DNA of 7,104 bases from JBBQDK01 sp038319625 (GTDB lineage: Bacteria > Pseudomonadota > Gammaproteobacteria > JBBQDK01): contig JBBQDK010000138.1 of the NCBI GenBank assembly GCA_038319625.1, forward strand, positions 1-7,104. The letters are read 5' to 3'. The position numbers and the translations under genes are program-made. This document shows positions 1 to 5,563 of the stretch, one piece after another. The notes beneath the pieces were generated by a model. It did no database searches and was not told the origin of the DNA. It was given only the letters and a program-made list of their open reading frames with translations. Numbering within the stretch: position 1 is the stretch's first letter; each line of letters begins with the position of its first letter.

Positions 1-341
1 AAGGCGTAGCTGATAAAGGAGATTGTGGTGACCTCGCGCCAGGGCAGCGTGCGCTGAATTGAAATCAGCGCGATCCGGTCGTAAAAGGTCATCACCACGT
101 AGCCCAGCGCGGTGAGCAATATCGCCATAGTGACTTTGTCACGCGGCAGCCCGGAAACGTAATGGCTGACCTGGCGGTAGTCCACCTCGCGCGCGAGCAA
201 GTGGAGTGCCCACAACGCGAGACACAGCATGCCGAGAGATGCCAGTGGCCCTGCTATTCGACGAAGTTGCATTGTGCGTCGGCTGCTCGGCACAGGACTC
301 ACCGAGTTACTTGCTGTTTCAGCTATCTCCTCGGTTCCCAT
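1..341 (-). CDS. mprF: MprF-type lysylphosphatidylglycerol flippase/synthetase, N-terminal part (runs off left edge)
   Basis: The reverse strand reads openly from an ATG at 341-339 to the window edge, giving 113 codons. After a polar N-terminal tail of about 30 residues comes a hydrophobic helix (roughly residues 31-48, ending WALHLLAREVDYRQV). A second hydrophobic stretch follows, containing LLTALGYVVMTFYDRIAL. The order of helix, E-x-D-Y-x-x-V and T-A-x-x-Y-x-x-x-x-x-Y-D is what I associate with the start of the MprF/UPF0104 integral-membrane flippase domain. MprF proteins add lysine (or alanine) to phosphatidylglycerol and flip the product to the outer leaflet, lowering sensitivity to cationic peptides. 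The catalytic C-terminal domain would lie outside the window, so a flippase-only YbhN-like protein is not excluded. An in-frame ATG at 272-270 is an alternative start. I prefer 341 because an AGG lies a few bases upstream, although the ribosome site is weak at both. The gene is divergent from the cytochrome operon and 1.27 kb away, so a functional link is unlikely. Confidence 0.7.
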   Translation of the reverse strand, partial: MGTEEIAETASNSVSPVPSSRRTMQLRRIAGPLASLGMLCLALWALHLLAREVDYRQVSHYVSGLPRDKVTMAILLTALGYVVMTFYDRIALISIQRTLPWREVTTISFISYA

Positions 342-664
342 ATCCAACCTGTGTCATGAAGGTTGCTAGTCTACGGTAACGACCGCCGAATCCATCGCCG
401 CGAATCTCCAACGAGCGCGTTCGCGCGAAACACGTTCCAGGGGAAAAGGACCTCGACAAATGTCAGTCGGAAATGACTCCAGCCCTGCAGGTTGAGGATT
501 TTACCCAGCAGCTGGAACGTGGCAGCGTGCCCGCGCCGGGCAGCCGAACGTAACGTAGCCGCGAAGAAGGCTGCCACTCTCGTGTGCAGTAACTGAACGG
601 CTCCGTTGGTCTGACGCGGCAGTGTTCACTAGAACTCGGGACACTCACGTTCCTGTGACGAATG
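342..664. other. Intergenic stretch with no convincing gene
   Basis: Only short open frames occur here, on both strands, without ribosome sites or recognisable motifs. One plus-strand frame (380-553, stop TAA 551-553) ends in a protein-like stretch after an ATG at 473 (MTPALQVEDFTQQLERG), but it has no clear ribosome site and no recognised family. It may be a gene remnant. The promoter of the leftward mprF-like gene should lie near the left end of this stretch. I could not pick out convincing -35/-10 boxes. Confidence 0.5.
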
Positions 665-921
665 GTGGGTGTCCTGTACTTTTGGACTTTCCTTGATGTT
701 TCAGGTCCTCCTTGCTGGGCAAGGCGCACGGGTGGCATATTTCGCAGTCGAGTGGCTGTCGCTTGCTCCGCGTAGTTCTTTGCCTATGTTGGCCCTTCAA
801 GCAGGCCCGGGCGCGCAACTCTCCCTCATGTCAGGTATCAAAAAACTTTCCACCCATGCTGATTCGTAGCCCAATTGTGATTTCTCTCGCCATGGCTTTC
901 CTGTACAACGGGGACACCCAC
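665..921. repeat. Segment bounded by perfect 10-bp inverted repeats (GTGGGTGTCC / GGACACCCAC)
   Basis: GTGGGTGTCC at 665-674 and its exact complement GGACACCCAC at 912-921 face each other 237 bases apart. Similarity extends slightly beyond the cores: a GAAT/AAGATT-like flank outside and a GTAC inside each end. The interior holds no convincing gene. A related, less exact copy (GTGGTTGTCC) lies at 1043-1052, and a further exact GGACACCCAC at 6188-6197. The layout resembles a small non-autonomous element or the remnant of a transposase-associated repeat such as those around REP-associated (IS200-like) transposases. That family assignment is inference. Confidence 0.4.
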
Positions 922-990
922 AATCTTGACCTCGACCGAGGCTACGACCGAAAGGATGCCCTGGATGGTCCACGCTGATCGATTTCCAGC
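908..990 (+). repeat. Repeat copy A, upstream of the cytochrome operon
   Basis: Positions 908-938 match 6184-6214 at 30 of 31 bases, starting ACGGGGACACCCACAATC and ending CTCGACCG. Weaker similarity continues for about 50 bases (a shared GCCCTGGATGGT/GCCCTTGATGGT block and a terminal TTTCCAGC/TTTCAGC) with only small length differences. Both copies have the same orientation. No protein is evident. The repeat is probably a fragment of a dispersed element of the genome. Confidence 0.7.
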
Positions 991-992
991 AC

Positions 993-1017
993 GATCATGT
1001 ACAGGATCATGTACATG
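993..1017. repeat. Tandem pair of GATCATGTACA with overlapping palindrome
   Basis: GATCATGTACA occurs at 993-1003 and again at 1005-1015, a 12-base period. CATGTACATG at 1008-1017 is a perfect palindrome, and TGTACA also occurs at 902-907. The spacing is close to one helical turn, which would suit a paired protein-binding site. No regulator is identifiable from this, and it may simply be part of the neighbouring repeat debris. Confidence 0.55.
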
Positions 1018-1084
1018 GACACACAGACTCTGGTGACGAATAGTGGTTGTCCGAGACTCTGTCGCGGTTTCGTGTCTCTCATCC

Positions 1085-1136
1085 CGGTATCGACGGTATC
1101 GTGCGGTATCGGCTTCCCGGTATCGGTCCGGTATCG
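1085..1136 (+). repeat. Five-copy CGGTATCG direct-repeat array
   Basis: The octamer CGGTATCG occurs five times on the plus strand, starting at 1085, 1094, 1104, 1118 and 1129, so spacings are 9, 10, 14 and 11 bases. Several copies are preceded by C or CC. The array lies about 480 bases upstream of the first cytochrome gene and 270 bases upstream of the FNR-type box. It could be an iteron-like protein-binding cluster or a degenerate satellite. The sequence does not decide between these. Confidence 0.6.
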
Positions 1137-1222
1137 CTCCCTATGACGACGACGAGCAACGCAGTGTCGCCATGAAAGACGCCGGAATTATCCGATTGTA
1201 TTTGTGGGACACCACACTAGCT

Positions 1223-1244
1223 CGGACTATTCTTGAATAGTCCG
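1223..1244. other. Near-perfect palindrome, 10-bp arms with TT centre
   Basis: CGGACTATTC (1223-1232) and GAATAGTCCG (1235-1244) are perfect reverse complements separated only by TT. A two-base loop is too tight for a normal RNA hairpin, and no T-run follows, so this looks more like a dimeric-protein operator or an element end than an intrinsic terminator. It lies about 160 bases upstream of the FNR-type box. Confidence 0.55.
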
Positions 1245-1406
1245 GAATGACCCGAATGCGGACCCCCAAGGCTGAGCCGAGCCGGCTGGCCCGATTTTGA
1301 GAGCGCCGGTTCACTCCGCTCGCCGGCATTGCCGAGCTTACTCTTTCGCTTTGCAAGCCCTGATCGGCCGTGAATGAGCCCAGTCAATGGGCCGTGAGCG
1401 GACTTC

Positions 1407-1450
1407 TTGATCTGGATCAAGTCGGCACCCGATCAGCGGGAGCCTAATCC
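1407..1450 (+). promoter_or_regulatory. FNR/ANR-type box and candidate class II promoter of the cytochrome operon
   Basis: TTGATCTGGATCAA at 1407-1420 is an exact match to the FNR/ANR consensus TTGAT-N4-ATCAA, and the dyad extends one more base on each side (C...G). Its centre is at 1413.5. A TAAT-containing segment (about 1443-1450, TAATCC) lies where a -10 box would be if the regulator bound at -41.5, predicting a start near 1455 and a leader of roughly 155 bases before the GTG at 1613. FNR-family activators respond to low oxygen and in class II promoters occupy this position. Box and spacing are seen in the sequence. Activation, and the identity of the regulator (FNR, ANR, DNR and others share this site), are inferred. 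Confidence 0.7.
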
Positions 1451-1612
1451 TATGTGTGGCAGCGAACAGAGATTGATGACGAACCAGCCCATGATTGGGG
1501 CGGGGCTGCCAAACATCACGCGTCAGGGGCATCAAGGCAGGGAGGCATCCGTGAGCCTGGCCGCGGCGCTTTCCATCCCATTGCCGACAAACAGACAAAC
1601 AGGAGAGCCGAC

Positions 1613-1975
1613 GTGCGTCATACAAGAGTGCTCAACCGGATGACCATGCTGGCCGCAATGGGTTTCGGACTCGCTTTCTCCGCGTACGCGTCGGCTGATG
1701 TTGATGTCGAGGCCGCAAAAGCCCTCGCACGCCAGAACAACTGCTTCAAGTGCCATGGCGCGACCAAGGCCAAGGACGGGCCGGCCTATTCGGCGGTTGC
1801 CGAGAAATACAAGGGCAAGGATGGCGCCGAAGCACGCCTGATCGAACACATCACCTCGGGTGAAAAAGCCAAGTTCCCGGACGGGCACGAGGAAAAACAC
1901 AAGATCGTGAAGACATCACCGCCTGACGACATGGCACAAATCAAGAATCTCATCGACTGGATCCTTTCGCTTTGA
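1613..1975 (+). CDS. mtoD: Periplasmic monoheme class I cytochrome c, MtoD-like
   Basis: This 120-residue protein starts at GTG 1613, chosen because AGGAG (1601-1605) sits 7 bases upstream and the protein then opens with a textbook signal peptide: basic MRHTRVLNR, a hydrophobic core, and cleavage near YASA (about residue 28). The mature part is about 92 residues, with one heme site CFKCH at 44-48 and the class I C-terminal helix NLIDWILSL at 112-120. The usual M-P-P axial-ligand motif is absent: the equivalent place reads T-S-P-P (101-104), and the only mature Met is M107. H79, H92 and H96 are possible distal ligands. This fits MtoD of Sideroxydans lithotrophicus, an 11-kDa cytochrome c552-like protein reported to have bis-His heme ligation and proposed as a periplasmic electron shuttle. 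It is the first gene of the operon, 89 bases before the decaheme gene. It is certainly a cytochrome c; MtoD orthology is inferred from size, ligand pattern and neighbours. Confidence 0.85.
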   Translation: MRHTRVLNRMTMLAAMGFGLAFSAYASADVDVEAAKALARQNNCFKCHGATKAKDGPAYSAVAEKYKGKDGAEARLIEHITSGEKAKFPDGHEEKHKIVKTSPPDDMAQIKNLIDWILSL

Positions 1976-1983
1976 GGTAAAGG

Positions 1984-2019
1984 CACTCAGCGCATTGCCG
2001 GGGGTGGCAAGCCTGAGTG
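1984..2019 (+). other. Intercistronic stem-loop between mtoD and mtoA
   Basis: CACTCAG (1984-1990) pairs with CTGAGTG (2013-2019), and inside it TTGCC (1995-1999) pairs with GGCAA (2006-2010) around a GGGGGT loop. No T-run follows, so it is unlikely to be a full intrinsic terminator. An mRNA-stabilising or processing element that gives the small shuttle gene a different transcript level from the downstream genes is a reasonable inference. Confidence 0.5.
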
Positions 2020-2064
2020 GAGTCAGAAGCAAGCTGACATTGGCAAACGAATAGTGGGGATACT

Positions 2065-3036
2065 ATGAAATGCCTGGCGAAAATTGCCCTGCTTTGCGCC
2101 TTCGCGACGGTTGCCGTTGCGGCGACCTTTCCTGCGGTAGCCGCTGAAGAGGCTGCGCCGGCCCGACTGGCTCAGGATGCTGTCTGCACCAAATGTCATG
2201 ACGAGTCGGAAACCAAGCCCATTCTGGCCATGTACCAGACGCCGCATGGCGTGACGGCTGATGCTCGAACGCCGAGCTGTCAGTCCTGTCATGGTCAAAG
2301 CGAAGGTCATCTGGCCGGCGACAAGGATGGCAACGGACGGCCGGCTCCGGACGTCATTTTCGGCTCGAAGCACACCCCTGCAGGCTATCAGCCCAGCGAT
2401 CCGCTGGCGCAAACCGAAACCTGCCTGGCCTGTCACAAGTCAGGATTGCGCACACACTGGAGCGGAAGCCAGCATCAGACCAATGATGTTGTCTGCAGCA
2501 GCTGCCACAAGGTGCATGCGGCAAATGATCCAATGCTGGTGAAAGTGTTGCAGCCCGAGGTTTGCTTCGGTTGTCACAAAGAGCAACGCGCGCAGACCCA
2601 CCAGTTCTCCACGCATCCGCTCGATGCAGGAAAAATGGCGTGTTCCGATTGCCACAATCCGCATGGTTCGGCCGGGCCGAAATTGCTCGCGAAAAACACG
2701 GTCACGGAAACCTGCCTGACCTGTCATGCCGAAAAGCGCGGCCCGTTCCTCTGGGAGCACCAGCCGGTCAATGAAGACTGCACCAATTGCCACACGCCGC
2801 ACGGTTCAAATATCTCTCCATTGCTGAAGTCTCGGCCACCGTTCATGTGCGATGAATGCCACGACGGCCCGCACAACAGTCAGGCGCCTTATGGCACGGC
2901 CGTCGGCGGCATCCAGGGTGGAGGCGCGCTTGCTGGCGCAAGCCCCAACTCGAATGCGGTCGGACGAGCGTGCATGAACTGTCACGTCATGATCCATGGT
3001 TCCAATTCGCCGACCGGTGCATTCCTGCATCACTAG
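2065..3036 (+). CDS. mtoA: Periplasmic decaheme cytochrome c, MtrA/MtoA (DmsE) family
   Basis: This 323-residue protein has a signal peptide (MKCLAKIALL start, cleavage near AVAA at about 27) and exactly ten CXXCH heme sites, at residues 41, 72, 120, 144, 167, 193, 217, 239, 262 and 303. Length and heme number match MtrA (about 333 residues), MtoA and DmsE. Recurrent CHNPHGS/CHTPHGS blocks after hemes 6 and 8 and a glycine-rich stretch before heme 10 (about 281-291) followed by MIHGSNSPTGAF are family traits. In MtrAB complexes the decaheme protein threads the outer-membrane barrel as a heme wire; here the barrel gene follows after 23 bases. A GGGGA at 2056-2060 supports the ATG at 2065. MtoA, MtrA and DmsE cannot be told apart reliably by eye. 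I use mtoA because the monoheme shuttle gene precedes it and no DMSO reductase or MtrC-type gene is visible. The LLC near the signal peptide is not a proper lipobox. Confidence 0.93.
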   Translation: MKCLAKIALLCAFATVAVAATFPAVAAEEAAPARLAQDAVCTKCHDESETKPILAMYQTPHGVTADARTPSCQSCHGQSEGHLAGDKDGNGRPAPDVIFGSKHTPAGYQPSDPLAQTETCLACHKSGLRTHWSGSQHQTNDVVCSSCHKVHAANDPMLVKVLQPEVCFGCHKEQRAQTHQFSTHPLDAGKMACSDCHNPHGSAGPKLLAKNTVTETCLTCHAEKRGPFLWEHQPVNEDCTNCHTPHGSNISPLLKSRPPFMCDECHDGPHNSQAPYGTAVGGIQGGGALAGASPNSNAVGRACMNCHVMIHGSNSPTGAFLHH

Positions 3037-3047
3037 CGCGCACTCCT

Positions 3048-3054
3048 GGGGGGG
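3048..3054 (+). promoter_or_regulatory. G7 tract serving as ribosome binding site of mtoB
   Basis: A run of seven Gs lies 5 bases before the mtoB ATG at 3060 and is the only Shine-Dalgarno-like sequence in the 23-base gap after mtoA. It decides the start at 3060, where a signal peptide begins, over the much earlier in-frame ATG at 2856, which lies inside mtoA. A homopolymer this long can slip during replication, which would change anti-SD pairing and spacing. Confidence 0.6.
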
Positions 3055-3059
3055 TCGCC

Positions 3060-5447
3060 ATGAAAACCGCTACTGAAAACCTGACCGTCAAGTCCATTTC
3101 CATTGCCATACGCGCAGCGTTGATGCTGTTCGTCGCCACGCCGCTATTGGCTCAGGCGCAGGCACTGGATGCAGACAACGAAGATGTCCGTGCATTGATC
3201 TATCCGTTGAGCTGGCTGGAGCTCGGCGTGATCAATGTGCCGACCGATTCACCGAAATTCGGCGAATACAACGGGCTATATCGCTCCGGCGCCTACCTGC
3301 TTGCGAATGTCGAGCTTCGTGGTGGCGATGCATACAAGCAAGGCGATAGCACGACACGATGGCAGGTGCGTGGCATCGACCTTGGCACGACCTCGCGACG
3401 TCTCGAAGCGAACGTTGCGCAACAGGGGCTGTGGAATTTCGGAATGCATTTCGACCAGTTGCGTCACTACACGACCGATGGCTCGTATCAGACGCCGTTT
3501 GTCGGATCGCCCGGTGACAATCTGTTCGTCCTGCCGCCCTCATTCGGTGTCATCAACACGACCACGACATCGTCGGGCGGTGTCATCACCAGCGAGAACC
3601 GCGGCGCGCAGTCACTCGGTGCCACCCAGATCGCAATGTTCCACAACAAGAATATCTACACGGAGCGGCGCGATACCGGGTTCACCGCGGGCTACCAGAT
3701 GAATGAGCAATGGGCGCTCAAGTTGGACTTCAAGCGCCTCGATCAATCCGGAGCCAAGCTGATTGGCTCGGGTACGGATGCGTACAATTTGACAGACGCC
3801 GGCGGCTTCAAATACGGCGGCGAGCGCATCGTAATCCTGATGAACCCGACCGAGTACAAGACCGATACGGTCAATCTGGCCTTGAACTGGACCGGCAGAA
3901 AGGGCTTCGCGAGCGCGGGCTATTTCGGCTCGATGTTTCATGACGACTATTCCGGCATAACCTGGTCGAATCCCTTCGTCACCGGCGGCACCGGCGCTGA
4001 ACCGAATCCGGCGCCGGGGACATCTCCAGGTGCGGCCTTCCCCCAGAGCACGATGAGCACGCCGCCGAGCAACCAGTTGCATCAGTTGAACCTGACGGGT
4101 GGCTACCTGTTCAGTTCGGCGACCAAGCTGAGCGGCGGCCTCTCCTATGCGCGCAACACGCAGAACGCCAGCTACGATGGCACTTACACGCTGGTGCCGA
4201 ATACGGCCGAGATCCTTCCGGTCAATTCGCTCGACGGACTCGTCGTGATGACTCATGCGGACCTGAAACTGACGCACCAGGCGAGCAGCGCACTGAATTT
4301 CGCCGCCGGCTTCAAGTACAACGAGCGCGACAACCGAACCGCGTCGCATGAATACACGTTTCTCGATCTTGGTGGCGAAGAACTGTCGGCGGTCAACATT
4401 CCGATGAGCAACAAGCGCACCCAGTTCGATCTTGGCGCGGACTACCGCTTCGGTGCGCACCAGAAACTCCATCTCGGCTATGAATACGATCGCGTCAATC
4501 GCTGGTGCAACAACCCGCTGGCAAACAATGCGCAGGGCGAGCTGTCGGCAACCAATGCCGGCTATTACACGATGGCCTCCTGTGTACAGGTTCCTCGCAA
4601 TAGCGAAAACCGGCTGGTGGCTACCTGGCGAGCAAACCTCGGCGACAGTGTCAGCGCCAATGCAGGCTTCACCCATGGGCGTCGCAACTCCGAGGTAAAC
4701 AGCTCGTTCTACAATCCGATGCAGGCCAATGAAGAAGGCTTCGAGAACTACGGTTACCTGGCCTTCTTCGACGCCTCGCGCACACAGAACCTGTTCAAGG
4801 CCGGTCTGAACTGGCAGGCGACAGACAAGTTCACGCTCGGTCTCAACGGTCGGCGCACGAACGATGATTACGACTCGACGCTCGGTGTGCAGAAAGGCGA
4901 CAGCTCAAGCGCAAATCTGGATGCGAGCTTCAGCTATTCAGAGAACGGGACGCTGGCGGCCTATGCAAGCTGGCAGCGCCGATCACGTGACCTGCTGACT
5001 GCCAATGGGCGCAATGCCGTTGCCTTGCTCGACAAGCTGTGGAGCAACAATTTCACTGATCGCGACAATACGCTCGGATTCAGCGGCAAGCAGAAGTCCC
5101 TGCTCGGCGGCAAACTGGATCTGACCGAAGAGCTCAACTACTCCGATAGCACGTCGCGCTACGTCACTGACCTTGTGCAGAACATCAATCCGGCCGTCGG
5201 CAATTCCGGCAGCTCACCGGATATCCGGGCCAAGACGACCCAGTTCAGATTCATCGGCGCGTATCGCCTGAATACATCATCGAGCGTCCTCGCCGGCTAC
5301 GTGTATCAGCGCCTGAAGTCCAGCGACTACTACTACAGCGCCTATCAGCTGGGCTTTACGCCGACCACCTTGTTGCCAACCAATCAGCAGGCTCCGAACT
5401 ACACGGTCAACAGCATCTTCGTCGCCTATCGATACAGCTTCCGCTGA
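3060..5447 (+). CDS. mtoB: Outer-membrane beta-barrel of the MtrB/MtoB/PioB family
   Basis: This 795-residue protein starts at ATG 3060. A 35-residue signal peptide (hydrophobic AALMLFVATPLL, cleavage after AQAQA) precedes a mature part rich in alternating aromatic/hydrophobic and polar residues with G/N/S/T/D-rich loops, as in large porins. It ends NSIFVAYRYSFR, a beta-signal-like strand whose aromatic residue is penultimate rather than last. MtrB-type barrels (26 strands in the known structure) sheathe the decaheme cytochrome in the outer membrane; position directly after the decaheme gene supports this. It is longer than Shewanella oneidensis MtrB (about 697 residues). It has no CXXC: the only cysteines are C483 and C508, which might form a disulfide. 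Shewanella MtrB carries an N-terminal CXXC described as a signature of metal-reducing gammaproteobacteria, so its absence leans toward an MtoB/PioB-like role. The function as conduit is well supported; direction of electron flow is not. Confidence 0.9.
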   Translation: MKTATENLTVKSISIAIRAALMLFVATPLLAQAQALDADNEDVRALIYPLSWLELGVINVPTDSPKFGEYNGLYRSGAYLLANVELRGGDAYKQGDSTTRWQVRGIDLGTTSRRLEANVAQQGLWNFGMHFDQLRHYTTDGSYQTPFVGSPGDNLFVLPPSFGVINTTTTSSGGVITSENRGAQSLGATQIAMFHNKNIYTERRDTGFTAGYQMNEQWALKLDFKRLDQSGAKLIGSGTDAYNLTDAGGFKYGGERIVILMNPTEYKTDTVNLALNWTGRKGFASAGYFGSMFHDDYSGITWSNPFVTGGTGAEPNPAPGTSPGAAFPQSTMSTPPSNQLHQLNLTGGYLFSSATKLSGGLSYARNTQNASYDGTYTLVPNTAEILPVNSLDGLVVMTHADLKLTHQASSALNFAAGFKYNERDNRTASHEYTFLDLGGEELSAVNIPMSNKRTQFDLGADYRFGAHQKLHLGYEYDRVNRWCNNPLANNAQGELSATNAGYYTMASCVQVPRNSENRLVATWRANLGDSVSANAGFTHGRRNSEVNSSFYNPMQANEEGFENYGYLAFFDASRTQNLFKAGLNWQATDKFTLGLNGRRTNDDYDSTLGVQKGDSSSANLDASFSYSENGTLAAYASWQRRSRDLLTANGRNAVALLDKLWSNNFTDRDNTLGFSGKQKSLLGGKLDLTEELNYSDSTSRYVTDLVQNINPAVGNSGSSPDIRAKTTQFRFIGAYRLNTSSSVLAGYVYQRLKSSDYYYSAYQLGFTPTTLLPTNQQAPNYTVNSIFVAYRYSFR

Positions 5448-5494
5448 ATTGTCGGCGCCGGATTGACAAGCGATCGAATTCCGATCCGTGCCAC

Positions 5495-5515
5495 GCCCTG
5501 TCGGGTTGACAGGGC
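5495..5515 (+). other. Intercistronic hairpin between mtoB and cymA
   Basis: GCCCTGTC (5495-5502) and GACAGGGC (5508-5515) form a perfect 8-bp stem with a five-base GGGTT loop, in the 116-base gap between the two genes. No T-run follows, so full termination is unlikely. It could be an attenuating, processing or 3'-end-protecting structure that separates cymA dosage from the genes before it (inference). Confidence 0.55.
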
Positions 5516-5563
5516 AACGCCAAATTGCCTTGTCGTGGTTCAATCAACATGTAGGATCAAGTC

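Noticed and set aside
380..553. Small plus-strand open frame between the mprF-like gene and the repeats
   Set aside because: Its C-terminal part looks protein-like, but there is no ribosome site, no recognised family and no conservation evidence. It may be a gene remnant.
669..1356. Several 65-95-codon open frames on both strands
   Set aside because: They overlap one another and run through the repeat and octamer arrays, with no ribosome sites and no recognisable domains.
1454..1612. N-terminal extension of the monoheme cytochrome from the ATG at 1454
   Set aside because: The extension puts 53 polar residues before the signal peptide. The GTG at 1613 has AGGAG 7 bases upstream and gives a proper secretion signal.
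2065..3036. DMSO-respiration (DmsE) assignment for the decaheme protein
   Set aside because: The family name DmsE fits by sequence type, but no DMSO reductase subunit genes are in the window, and the monoheme and CymA-like neighbours fit an Mto-type system better. It is not fully excluded.
2856..3059. Start of the barrel gene at ATG 2856 inside the decaheme gene
   Set aside because: This would overlap mtoA by 181 bases with an Arg/Pro-rich stretch before the signal peptide. The signal peptide starts exactly at 3060 behind the G7 ribosome site.
3612..4676. 354-codon open frame on the minus strand within mtoB
   Set aside because: It is antisense to a well-supported barrel gene, and its composition is typical of the complement of GC-rich coding DNA. 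No motif or ribosome site was seen.
5506..5534. Internal sigma-70 promoter for cymA using TTGACA at 5506-5511
   Set aside because: No acceptable -10 hexamer lies at 16-18 bases, and the TTGACA is part of the 5495-5515 hairpin. The TTGACA at 5463-5468 also lacks a -10.
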